Of a DNA stretch of 10,980 nt, positions 1 to 6,760 are shown one piece after another. The stretch's first letter is position 1. Each line of letters begins with the position of its first letter. The DNA comes from Flavobacteriaceae bacterium (GTDB taxonomy: Bacteria > Bacteroidota > Bacteroidia > Flavobacteriales > Flavobacteriaceae): positions 1-10,980 of the forward strand of contig JABHGH010000048.1 in NCBI GenBank assembly GCA_018672145.1, written 5' to 3'. The notes below the pieces were generated by a model. The model saw only the letters and a list, made by a program, of their open reading frames with translations. It did not search any database and was not told the DNA's origin. The position numbers and the translations under genes were made by a program.

Positions 1-953
1 AAGAAGTGAAAAAACATTTCGGTTGGCATTTTACCAATCATCTCACGTCCAAATTTTGCTTCCCACATCAGCCAAGAACGTCCGCCAAAATCAATGGCTA
101 CCTGTGCAAGACAATCGTCCATTGGCAGGCAAAACCCATAGCGTTCAATGCCCAGCTTACTTCCTAATGCTGCTCGGAAGGCCTCTCCCAAGGCAATGGC
201 AGTGTCTTCTATGGTGTGGTGTTCGTCAACCTCCAAATCTCCTTTGGTCGTTAGTTCAATGTCTATACCTCCGTGACGCGCCAATTGATCGAGCATGTGA
301 TCAAAAAATGCAATGCCTGTGTCTATTGTGCTCTGCCCTGTTCCGTCTAGGTTTAATACAATGGAAATGTCTGTTTCTTTGGTGGTGCGTTTGTGCACAC
401 ATTCACGTTCGCCTGCCTTTAGCATACTATAAACATCACCCCAATTCGAAGTTGTAATCGCAATAGCTGTTTTGGTGGTAGCATCTGGTTCTTCGTTCAA
501 ACGATCGTCGTGCTTGAGCCAAACCCCCTGTGCACCAAGATTTACAGCGAGCTGCATATCACTCAATCGATCTCCAATCACATAGGAGTTTTCCATGTCG
601 TAATCGTCTGATAAATACTTTTTGAGCATTCCTGTCTTTGGCTTGCGTGTTGGTGCATTATCTGCTGGTAAACTTTTGTCAATGCAGACTTCCTCAAAGA
701 TGATTCCCTCGTTCTTCATGGCGGTCATCATGTGTTCATGTATGGGCAAAAATTGATCTTCTGGAAAATGAGATGTGCCCAGCCCATCTTGATTGGTAAC
801 CATCACCAGGGTGTAATCGAGTTCTTTGGCAATGCGCCCCAAATAGGTGAACATTTCGGGATAAAACGTCAACTTATCAAAACTGTCGAGTTGGAAATCA
901 TCTGGTTCTAGAGCCAGTGTTCCATCACGATCAATAAATAGTACCTTTTTCAT
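1..953 (-). CDS. hisB: Bifunctional histidinol-phosphatase / imidazoleglycerol-phosphate dehydratase HisB (3' end missing)
   Basis: HisB catalyses two steps of histidine synthesis in the cytoplasm: IGP dehydration (C-terminal domain) and histidinol-phosphate dephosphorylation (N-terminal HAD domain). I translated 317 codons from an ATG at 953 with no stop before the window edge. The HAD nucleophile motif is FIDRDGTL (D8 and D10), followed by MVTNQDG and a VIGDRLSD motif near the end of the domain. The IGPD domain starts near residue 189 and shows a HMLDQLARHG motif and DEHHTIED at 243-250, which are metal-binding and active-site segments of the family. Bifunctional HisB is usually about 375-380 residues, so roughly 60 residues, including the second HHxxE-type motif, lie beyond the edge. 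The ATG directly follows the hisC stop codon. The Cys/His zinc loop of the E. coli HAD domain is not preserved: the stretch at 90-105 keeps only C90. Identification is secure. Confidence 0.95.
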   Translation of the reverse strand, partial: MKKVLFIDRDGTLALEPDDFQLDSFDKLTFYPEMFTYLGRIAKELDYTLVMVTNQDGLGTSHFPEDQFLPIHEHMMTAMKNEGIIFEEVCIDKSLPADNAPTRKPKTGMLKKYLSDDYDMENSYVIGDRLSDMQLAVNLGAQGVWLKHDDRLNEEPDATTKTAIAITTSNWGDVYSMLKAGERECVHKRTTKETDISIVLNLDGTGQSTIDTGIAFFDHMLDQLARHGGIDIELTTKGDLEVDEHHTIEDTAIALGEAFRAALGSKLGIERYGFCLPMDDCLAQVAIDFGGRSWLMWEAKFGREMIGKMPTEMFFHF

Positions 954-1997
954 CTATGACAATCGGTTTAAAATGGAAATCAGTTTTTTGTTTTCTTCTG
1001 CGGTGCCAACAGAAAACCGTAGGCATTCTGCACAGCCTTGCTGGTTACTCCTATTGCGTACCACAACCCCTTCCTTTACAAGCTGATGATAGCGTTTCGC
1101 TGCATCATCGACACGAACCAATAAAAAATTGGCGTCACTAGGATACACAACGTCCACAAACGATGTTGATTGAAGTTGTACCTCTAGTCGTTTTCGTTCC
1201 TCAAGGAGAAGTTGCACCTGTGCTATGTATTTTTTGCTGTTGGAGAGCTCTTCAATAGCACGTTCCTGTGTCAATGAATTGATGTTGTAGGGTGGCTTGA
1301 TTTTATGGAGTATAGAAATGATATCTTTGCTCGCAACACAAATTCCAAGTCGAATACCCGCCATACCATATGCCTTGGAAAGCGTTTGCGTGACGATAAG
1401 GTTGGGATATGTAGAAAGTTGAGATACCCAGCTTTCTTGTGGGGCGAAGTCTATATATGCCTCGTCAACAACGACAATACCGGAAAAAGATTCAAGTAAC
1501 TTTTGAATATCTTCAGCACGAAACGAGTTTCCGCTCGGATTGTTTGGTGAACACAAGAAAATCGCTTTTGTTTGTGGTGAAATACGTTTAATAATATCTT
1601 TTGTAACTAACTGAAAATCATCACTTAAAGACACTTCATCTAAAGTGATGCAATTGATTTCTGCTAACACCTTATACATCCCGTAAGTGGGTGGCATTGT
1701 GATGATTCTATCTGTATTTGGTGTACAAAATGCACGGAATATAAGGTCTAAGATTTCATCACTTCCATTGCCGAGGAGTAACTGCTCAGTGCCCACGCCA
1801 AGTCGATGGCCAAGAACCTTTTTAAGATTGCGTTGTTGCGGATCCGGGTATCGATTTACTCCATTGGGAAATGGATTTTCGTTTGCATCTAAATAGACAT
1901 ATTCCTTTTCTGTGGGGTCAAATTCATCCCTTGCCGAAGAATATGGCTTAAGATTAACGATGTGCGGCCGAACAATTTTGCGAATATCAAAACTCAT
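954..1997 (-). CDS. hisC: Histidinol-phosphate aminotransferase HisC
   Basis: HisC is a PLP-dependent class I/II aminotransferase that converts imidazole acetol-phosphate and glutamate to histidinol-phosphate and 2-oxoglutarate. The 347-residue product has the usual length. Family motifs seen are LDANENP at 36-42 (substrate phosphate/N-terminal motif), GNGSDE at 76-81 (PLP phosphate), PNNPSG at 151-156, DEAY at 178-181 (Asp contacting the pyridine nitrogen), and SKAYGMAGIRLG with the probable Schiff-base lysine K208. The start ATG overlaps the hisD stop as ATGA, which supports translational coupling, and the TAG stop is followed immediately by the hisB ATG. HisC-like paralogues can act on aromatic amino acids, but position inside the his operon settles the role here. 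Confidence 0.96.
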   Translation of the reverse strand: MSFDIRKIVRPHIVNLKPYSSARDEFDPTEKEYVYLDANENPFPNGVNRYPDPQQRNLKKVLGHRLGVGTEQLLLGNGSDEILDLIFRAFCTPNTDRIITMPPTYGMYKVLAEINCITLDEVSLSDDFQLVTKDIIKRISPQTKAIFLCSPNNPSGNSFRAEDIQKLLESFSGIVVVDEAYIDFAPQESWVSQLSTYPNLIVTQTLSKAYGMAGIRLGICVASKDIISILHKIKPPYNINSLTQERAIEELSNSKKYIAQVQLLLEERKRLEVQLQSTSFVDVVYPSDANFLLVRVDDAAKRYHQLVKEGVVVRNRSNQQGCAECLRFSVGTAEENKKLISILNRLS

Positions 1998-3277
1998 GAC
2001 AAATCTTTTAATCGAAGAGAAACAGCATTTTTGTGTGCAAACAAGCCTTCCGCATCAGCAAGGGTCTCAATGGTTGGTCCGAGGTCTTTTAAACCTGTTG
2101 GACTAATTTTCTGAAAGGTAATTGCCTTAAGAAAACTATCAAGATTTACCCCGCTATATTGCTTAGCGTACCCATTTGTAGGTAAGGTGTGATTAGTGCC
2201 CGAGGCATAATCGCCGGCACTTTCAGGAGTGTAATTTCCAATAAAAACTGAGCCTGCATTTGAAACACTATTGACAAAATCATCTTCTTCCGCCATACAA
2301 ATAATATAGTGCTCTGGTCCATATTGATTGATAAAATCAATCGCATTTTTTTGATCTTCAAAGAATATAGCAGTAGAGTTTTGCAGCGCTTTTGCAGCAA
2401 TTTCACTTCTTGGGAGTGCTGGAAGTTGACCGTCAATTTCTTTTTGTACCTCTTCTATAAATGTTTTGCTTGTGCTTACTAAAACCACTTGGCTGTCCAC
2501 TCCGTGTTCTGCTTGTGATAAGAGGTCGGCCGCGACATAAGTGGCTCTTGCGCTATCATCTGCAGCAACCAACAATTCACTTGGCCCAGCAGGCATATCA
2601 ATGGACACACCATATTGGGTTGCTTTTTGTTTAGCAGCAGTAACATACTGATTGCCAGGACCCAAAATTTTATACACTTTAGGGATGCTTTCTGTGCCAA
2701 AAGTCATTCCTCCAACCGCTTGGATCCCTCCGACCTGAAAAAGACGAGTCACGCCACATTTAAAAGCTGCGTAGCGAATAGCAGGCGCAAGTAACCCCGA
2801 TTCATTTGGAGGCGTACATAACACGATTTCACGACAACCAGCGATAGTTGCAGGAATGGAGAGCATTAAAATAGACGAAAATAAAGGAGCTGTTCCACCA
2901 GGGATATACAACCCAACCTTTTCAATAGGTCTCTTTTCTTGCCAACACTTTACCCCATCCTGCACGCTGACATGGACACGTTCTGTTTGTTGCGCAAGGT
3001 GAAAGGCATAAATATTGTCATAGGCTTTATCAATAGCAGACTTTAGATCCCCTGACAGTTCATTTGCGGCGTTTTGCAAGTCCGCCAAAGGAACTTCTAG
3101 AGTTTTTGGCGCATAGCCATCAAACTTGGTGCTGTACTTACGTAAAGCATCATCTCCATGAGACTGAATATCTGTAAAGACCTCATCGACAATTGGCATA
3201 ACATCTTCTAGAGAAGCAGTAGGACGCGCTGTCAACACTTCCCACTGATCGGATGATGGGTTGAAAACACTTTTCAT
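1994..3277 (-). CDS. hisD: Histidinol dehydrogenase HisD
   Basis: HisD is a zinc-dependent NAD enzyme that oxidises L-histidinol to L-histidine in two steps, the end of the pathway. I chose the ATG at 3277, giving 427 residues, because it forms an ATGA overlap with the hisG stop and the protein then begins MKSVFNPSSDQW. A second in-frame ATG at 3301 would add eight residues (MSCGKNGI) and lie inside hisG; it is less likely. In the 427-residue numbering, the probable zinc ligands are Q255, H258, D357 and H415, and the catalytic Glu-His pair is E322-H323 in GPEHY. All sit within a few positions of the E. coli residues (259, 262, 360, 419, 326/327). The family signature region IDMPAGPSELLV followed by LLSQAEHG is intact, so the enzyme looks fully functional. 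Confidence 0.96.
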   Translation of the reverse strand: MKSVFNPSSDQWEVLTARPTASLEDVMPIVDEVFTDIQSHGDDALRKYSTKFDGYAPKTLEVPLADLQNAANELSGDLKSAIDKAYDNIYAFHLAQQTERVHVSVQDGVKCWQEKRPIEKVGLYIPGGTAPLFSSILMLSIPATIAGCREIVLCTPPNESGLLAPAIRYAAFKCGVTRLFQVGGIQAVGGMTFGTESIPKVYKILGPGNQYVTAAKQKATQYGVSIDMPAGPSELLVAADDSARATYVAADLLSQAEHGVDSQVVLVSTSKTFIEEVQKEIDGQLPALPRSEIAAKALQNSTAIFFEDQKNAIDFINQYGPEHYIICMAEEDDFVNSVSNAGSVFIGNYTPESAGDYASGTNHTLPTNGYAKQYSGVNLDSFLKAITFQKISPTGLKDLGPTIETLADAEGLFAHKNAVSLRLKDLS

Positions 3278-4134
3278 AATACCATTTTTTCCACAGGACA
3301 AACCAATATGTCTTGTGCGCCAGCTTCCTTTAATTCATCAATAACTTTCCAAAAAGTTCCTTCGTTCACAACGGAGTGTAAAGAACTCCATCCCGGTTCG
3401 GCCAATGGCAATACCGTTGGTGATTTTAAAACAGGGAGTATCGAAGATATTTTCTCAATGCTACTATTCGGCACATTCATCAAAATATATTTTGATTGTC
3501 TCCCTTTTAGAACCGATTGGATTCGAAATTGTAGCTTCTCCAAAAGTTCATTTTTCTCAGCGTCAAGGGTGTCGCTCGCAGCAAGCACGGCTTCAGAAGT
3601 AAACAGAACCTCAACTTCTTTGAGATTGTTTTTGAATAAGGTAGATCCGCTTGAGACAATGTCACAAACCGCATCAGAAAGCCCAATATTTGGTGCAATT
3701 TCCACTGAACCGTTAATAATGTGAAGATCAGCATCTATCCCTTTTTCTTTTAAAAAGTCATTGACGGTATTCGGATAGGAAGTGGCGATTTTTTTTCCTT
3801 TCAAACTCTGAACCCCTTCGTATTTAACCTCTTTAGGGACAGCAATTGACACACGACATTTTGAAAATCCTAACTTTTCTTTGATGTTGATGTCTGCTCC
3901 TTTTTCAACCAATAGATTTTCACCAAGAATTGCGATATCAACGACGCCATCACGAAGGTACTGTGGGATATCCCCATTCCGCAAATAATATATTTCCATA
4001 GGGAAATTGCGCGCAATGGCTTTTAACTGATCTTTGCCATTGTCGATGGAGATTCCACAATCACTGAGTAACTGCAGTGAATCTTTGTTGAGTCTACCCG
4101 ACTTTTGAACGGCGATATGTAACTTTTTTTTCAC
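3274..4134 (-). CDS. hisG: ATP phosphoribosyltransferase HisG, long form
   Basis: HisG joins ATP and PRPP to form phosphoribosyl-ATP, the first and feedback-controlled step of histidine synthesis. At 286 residues it is the long form: two periplasmic-binding-protein-like catalytic domains (about 1-210) plus a C-terminal ACT-like regulatory domain (about 211-286) that in the family binds histidine. It begins KKKLHIAVQKSGRL, matching the family N-terminus, and has the PRPP-loop motif DIVSSGSTLF at about 158-167. The start is a GTG at 4134; no in-frame ATG lies close upstream, and the next in-frame Met is about residue 46, too late for the fold. The GTG is followed by eight consecutive A residues. 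The gene begins 20 nt after the U-run of an attenuator-type terminator, so both transcription (leader attenuation) and activity (ACT domain) are probably responsive to histidine. The stop overlaps the hisD start. Confidence 0.96.
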   Translation of the reverse strand: MKKKLHIAVQKSGRLNKDSLQLLSDCGISIDNGKDQLKAIARNFPMEIYYLRNGDIPQYLRDGVVDIAILGENLLVEKGADINIKEKLGFSKCRVSIAVPKEVKYEGVQSLKGKKIATSYPNTVNDFLKEKGIDADLHIINGSVEIAPNIGLSDAVCDIVSSGSTLFKNNLKEVEVLFTSEAVLAASDTLDAEKNELLEKLQFRIQSVLKGRQSKYILMNVPNSSIEKISSILPVLKSPTVLPLAEPGWSSLHSVVNEGTFWKVIDELKEAGAQDILVCPVEKMVL

Positions 4135-4154
4135 GATTTCAATATTTTTGTAAC

Positions 4155-4186
4155 AAAAAAACCCGTTTGAATCTCAAACGGGTTTT
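4155..4186 (-). terminator. Intrinsic terminator of the his attenuator
   Basis: On the minus strand the arms are AAAACCCGTTTGA (4186-4174) and TCAAACGGGTTTT (4170-4158), a perfect 13-bp inverted repeat around a 3-nt loop. A run of seven T follows the GGG (4161-4155). It stands between the His-rich leader ORF and hisG, not directly after the prohibitin stop, so attenuation is a better reading than simple end-of-operon termination. It could do both jobs. Confidence 0.88.
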
Positions 4187-4221
4187 GAATACATAAACAC
4201 ATCCAAATCAACTCGTTTGAG
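4173..4221 (-). promoter_or_regulatory. Predicted antiterminator of the his attenuator
   Basis: The segment CTCAAACG (4221-4214), within the last sense codons of the leader ORF (Ala-Gln-Thr), is an exact complement of CGTTTGAG (4180-4173), which is most of the 5' arm of the terminator. Pairing of the two encloses about 33 nt and would prevent the terminator from forming. A ribosome stalled on the last His codon (4237-4235) should leave the segment just exposed, whereas one at the TGA (4210-4208) would cover it. The base complementarity is seen directly; the switching behaviour is inferred from the classic his/trp model. Confidence 0.72.
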
Positions 4222-4249
4222 CGAAATAAGTGTTGTGATGGATATGTGT
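4197..4249 (-). promoter_or_regulatory. Possible leader hairpin sequestering the His codons
   Basis: The stretch ACACATATCC (4249-4240), which contains the first His codon and the start of the next, can pair with GGATGTGT (4204-4197) just after the leader stop codon. This gives 4 + 4 base pairs with a 2-nt bulge. It resembles the 1:2 pause or protector hairpin of classical attenuators, and would put the antiterminator strand in its loop when the leader is not being translated. The pairing is short and interrupted, so the role is tentative. Confidence 0.4.
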
Positions 4250-4261
4250 GTTTTTTTTCAT
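4208..4261 (-). CDS. His operon leader peptide (17 aa)
   Basis: A 17-codon ORF, ATG at 4261-4259 and TGA at 4210-4208, encodes MKKNTHIHHNTYFAQTS. Codons 6, 8 and 9 are CAT, CAT and CAC, so His makes up three of four consecutive positions, far above its normal frequency. It lies 73 nt upstream of hisG on the same strand and is followed by a terminator whose 5' arm can pair with the end of this ORF. This is what a ribosome-mediated attenuator leader looks like: when charged tRNA-His is scarce the ribosome stalls at the His codons and transcription continues into hisG. The peptide itself is probably without function. The start lies 38 nt after the prohibitin stop codon, with no clear Shine-Dalgarno, as is common in Bacteroidota. 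I would give it the symbol hisL by role, but no homology can be checked here. Confidence 0.85.
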   Translation of the reverse strand: MKKNTHIHHNTYFAQTS

Positions 4262-4291
4262 TTCAATTGCAAATATCAAACAAAATTTTGA

Positions 4292-4319
4292 AAAATTTAC
4301 TATTGATTGCCCAAAATTA
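4292..4319 (-). promoter_or_regulatory. Weak candidate promoter region for the his operon
   Basis: Bacteroidota promoters use a -7 element TAnnTTTG with a -33 TTG. On the minus strand a perfect TAATTTTG lies at 4319-4312 inside the end of the prohibitin gene, and a near match TAAATTTT at 4299-4292. The first lacks a TTG at proper spacing; the second has a TTG about 24 nt upstream, slightly beyond the usual range. Either would give a short 5' UTR before the leader ATG at 4261. Such motifs arise by chance in AT-rich DNA, so this is only a candidate. Read-through from the upstream operon is an alternative. Confidence 0.22.
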
Positions 4320-5118
4320 TAGGCAACCCTTCACTACCGCTCCCGATGACAACGACCTTAGAATTGTTAGATTCAGCCAGCTTTACCGTTGCTTCAATAC
4401 CTTTCTCTAAGAGAATGTTACGTGTCAAGGAAGCATTTAATATACGGTTTGCGAGGGCTTTACCTTCGGCTTCAATACGAACTTTTTCAGCTTCTTGCTT
4501 TGCTTTCTCTAAACGGAACTCATATTCAAGTGCTTCTTGCTCTTGGGTGAGTTTACGTTGGATCGCCTCTTTAATTGAAGGAGGAAGTGTTACGTCACGC
4601 ACAAGAACAGAGTTAATCTGTACAAATTGAGGTTCTACTTTCTTTTTTGTTTCCTCATAGATTTCGTTTTGGATCGCATCACGCTTTGTTGAATATAATT
4701 GCTCTGGTGTATAGCGCCCAATAACGGATCGTGCAACTGCTCTAATTTCAGGAACGATCACGATATTTAGGTAATCCTCTCCTTTTGTCTGGTGCAAGGA
4801 TCCCAAAACATCAATTTTTGGTTGATATAACACAGATACGTCGAGTGAAATCTCAAGTCCGTTTGAAGATAAGACCCGCATTCCGCTTTCAAATTCTTCT
4901 TGTTGCTTGACGTTATAGATATAAACCTTGTTCCAAGGTGCTATAATGTGAAACCCTTCTCCAAGAGCGGGTTTGTCTGTTACGGTTCCCCCACTAAATC
5001 GATTCCAAACGACACCTGCTTCACCGTATCCGATGTTTACAGCTGATTTGAATAGAAAAATTAAGGCAATAAAGCCCAAAACGACTAACGGAAGTCCAAG
5101 TTTAGGTACTGTTTTCAT
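4300..5118 (-). CDS. Prohibitin/SPFH-domain membrane protein
   Basis: This 272-residue protein starts with a short basic N-terminus and one hydrophobic segment (about 8-24, LGLPLVVLGFIALIFLF), consistent with a signal anchor that places the rest on the periplasmic side. An SPFH (band 7) domain follows at about 30-200, with typical stretches such as GEAGVVWNRF and GEGFHIIAPW. A charged, Glu/Lys/Ala-rich helix at about 188-225 is likely a coiled coil used for oligomer assembly. The end, GSEGLPIILGNQ, resembles the conserved tail of prohibitins. In the family these proteins form large ring-like membrane assemblies that shape membrane domains or shield proteases; no specific partner is evident here. 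It follows fabG after 16 nt, so it is probably the last gene of the lipid A/fab transcription unit. No terminator lies between it and the his leader ORF. Confidence 0.9.
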   Translation of the reverse strand: MKTVPKLGLPLVVLGFIALIFLFKSAVNIGYGEAGVVWNRFSGGTVTDKPALGEGFHIIAPWNKVYIYNVKQQEEFESGMRVLSSNGLEISLDVSVLYQPKIDVLGSLHQTKGEDYLNIVIVPEIRAVARSVIGRYTPEQLYSTKRDAIQNEIYEETKKKVEPQFVQINSVLVRDVTLPPSIKEAIQRKLTQEQEALEYEFRLEKAKQEAEKVRIEAEGKALANRILNASLTRNILLEKGIEATVKLAESNNSKVVVIGSGSEGLPIILGNQ

Positions 5119-5134
5119 ATTTATTATTTAAAAA

Positions 5135-5881
5135 TTAAGTAAGCATTCCTCCATCTACATGAATTACTTGTCCAGTGATGTAACTTGACAAGTCTGAAGC
5201 TAAAAATACACATGCATTGGCTACATCGTCAGGAGTTCCGCCTCTTTTGAGGGGGATTCCTGCTCGCCATCCAGCAACAACATCTTCAGATAGTTTTGCT
5301 GTCATTTCGGTTTCTATAAAACCAGGTGCGATAACATTACAACGAATATTTCGTGAACCTAGTTCAAGGGCAATTGACTTCGAAAAACCAATAATCCCCG
5401 CTTTTGATGCTGCATAGTTAGACTGTCCAGCATTTCCTTTTACGCCAACAACAGAGCTCATATTTATAATACTTCCACTACGTTGTTTGAGCATGGTGCG
5501 TTGTACTGCTTTTGTGAGATTAAAAACCGATTTTAGGTTGACTTCAATCACTTTATCAAAATCATCTTCTGTAATACGCATCAACAGGTTGTCCTTGGTA
5601 ATCCCTGCGTTGTTGATGAGTACATCGATTGATGTAAAGTCAGTGAGAACTTGAGATGCTAGTTCTTGGGCTTGTTCAAAGTCAGCTGCATTTGACTGAT
5701 AGCCCTTTGCAGACACGCCAAAATCGTGCAATTCTCTTTCGAGTGCATTGGCAGCATCTATAGATGAACTATATGTAAAAGCAACATTGGCACCGTGTTT
5801 TGCAAACACATGGGCAATACCTCGTCCAATACCACGACTAGCGCCAGTAATTAATACGTTTTTGTTTTCGAGTAATTTCAT
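5135..5881 (-). CDS. fabG: 3-oxoacyl-[acyl-carrier-protein] reductase FabG (SDR family)
   Basis: FabG reduces 3-oxoacyl-ACP to 3-hydroxyacyl-ACP with NADPH in each round of fatty acid elongation. The 248-residue protein is a complete classical short-chain dehydrogenase. It shows the nucleotide-binding TGASRGIG at 12-19, NNAG at 90-93, and a catalytic set N115, S143, Y156 and K160 (YAASK), each offset by five from E. coli FabG. PGFIETEMT at 186-194 and the C-terminal VDGGM are also FabG-like. Its product is the acyl form used by LpxA and LpxD and the substrate of the FabZ domain encoded three genes upstream, which fits the cluster. It starts 4 nt after sucD ends. SDR enzymes vary in substrate, so a different 3-oxoacyl reductase role cannot be fully excluded. 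Confidence 0.9.
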   Translation of the reverse strand: MKLLENKNVLITGASRGIGRGIAHVFAKHGANVAFTYSSSIDAANALERELHDFGVSAKGYQSNAADFEQAQELASQVLTDFTSIDVLINNAGITKDNLLMRITEDDFDKVIEVNLKSVFNLTKAVQRTMLKQRSGSIINMSSVVGVKGNAGQSNYAASKAGIIGFSKSIALELGSRNIRCNVIAPGFIETEMTAKLSEDVVAGWRAGIPLKRGGTPDDVANACVFLASDLSSYITGQVIHVDGGMLT

Positions 5882-5885
5882 AAAC

Positions 5886-6758
5886 TTACTTTAGGATTTG
5901 AGCGACTTTTTTTCCGATTTCAGCAGGTGAATTTACCACATGAATTCCACAGTCTGCCATGATTTTTTTCTTGGCTTCTGCAGTGTCCTCAGTGCCACCT
6001 ACAATTGCTCCAGCATGTCCCATTGTTCTTCCCTTTGGTGCAGTTTCCCCAGCAATAAAACCTACAACTGGTTTAGGGTTGCCTTGTTCGTGTAACCAAC
6101 GAGCAGCATCTGCTTCGAGTTGTCCTCCGATTTCACCAATCATGACAATACACTCGGTTTCTTCGTCATTGATAAGAAGTTCAACAGCATCTTTGGTAGT
6201 CGTTCCAATGATTGGATCCCCACCAATACCAATGGCAGTTGTTATGCCTAAGCCTTCTTTGACAACTTGGTCGGCAGCCTCGTAGGTCAATGTTCCAGAT
6301 TTGGAAACAATGCCAACTTTTCCCTTTTTAAACACAAAGCCTGGCATGATACCAACTTTGGCTTCTCCAGGAGTGATAACACCTGGACAGTTGGGTCCAA
6401 CCAGTCGAGCATTTTTTTCTTTGACGTAAGCAGCAGCTTTGATCATGTCTCCAACAGGGATTCCCTCCGTGATAGCGACAATAACTTTGATTCCTGCATC
6501 TGCGGCTTCCATAATTGCGTCCGCAGCAAAAGCAGGCGGCACAAAGATAATGCTCGTATCGGCGTTTACAGTATCTACGGCTTGTTTTACAGTGTTAAAA
6601 ACGGGCTTATCGAGATGGGACTGTCCGCCTTTTCCCGGCGTTACACCTCCAACGACTTGAGACCCGTATTCAATCATTTGTTGGGCGTGAAAAGTCCCCT
6701 CACTCCCTGTAAATCCCTGCACGATGATTTTTGAATCTTTATTTACAAGTACGCTCAT
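5886..6758 (-). CDS. sucD: Succinate-CoA ligase alpha subunit SucD
   Basis: SucD is the CoA-binding and phosphohistidine-carrying subunit of succinyl-CoA synthetase, which makes ATP or GTP from succinyl-CoA in the TCA cycle. The 290-residue product has normal length. An N-terminal CoA-binding Rossmann domain contains QGFTGSEGTFHA at 14-25 and VGGVTPGKGG at 36-45; VGPNCPG follows at 120-126. The C-terminal ligase domain carries the active-site histidine H248 in MGHAGAIVGG, equivalent to the phosphorylated His of E. coli SucD. The beta-subunit gene sucC is not in this window, so the two are unlinked or far apart. It begins 2 nt after efp, consistent with one transcript. Confidence 0.96.
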   Translation of the reverse strand: MSVLVNKDSKIIVQGFTGSEGTFHAQQMIEYGSQVVGGVTPGKGGQSHLDKPVFNTVKQAVDTVNADTSIIFVPPAFAADAIMEAADAGIKVIVAITEGIPVGDMIKAAAYVKEKNARLVGPNCPGVITPGEAKVGIMPGFVFKKGKVGIVSKSGTLTYEAADQVVKEGLGITTAIGIGGDPIIGTTTKDAVELLINDEETECIVMIGEIGGQLEADAARWLHEQGNPKPVVGFIAGETAPKGRTMGHAGAIVGGTEDTAEAKKKIMADCGIHVVNSPAEIGKKVAQILK

Positions 6759-6760
6759 TT

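Noticed and set aside
23..457. 144-codon open frame on the plus strand
   Set aside because: It lies wholly antisense to hisB, whose minus-strand frame has clear HAD and IGPD motifs and runs to the window edge; the plus-strand product has no recognisable motif.
3278..3301. Upstream ATG at 3301 as the hisD start
   Set aside because: It would add eight residues and a 28-nt overlap with hisG, while the ATG at 3277 gives the standard ATGA overlap and a family-like N-terminus.
3308..3724. 138-codon open frame on the plus strand
   Set aside because: Antisense shadow of hisG; low-complexity product and no supporting context.
4155..4186. Inverted repeat as a plain terminator of the prohibitin operon only
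   Set aside because: It lies more than 110 nt after the prohibitin stop and is preceded by a His-rich ORF with a complementary strand, which a plain terminator would not explain.
4135..4299. T-box or riboswitch upstream of hisG
   Set aside because: The leader is too short and lacks a T-box specifier domain or conserved T-box sequence; the His-codon ORF plus overlapping hairpins explain it better.
6267..6734. 155-codon open frame on the plus strand
   Set aside because: Antisense to sucD, with no domain-like pattern; explained by the codon composition of the true gene.
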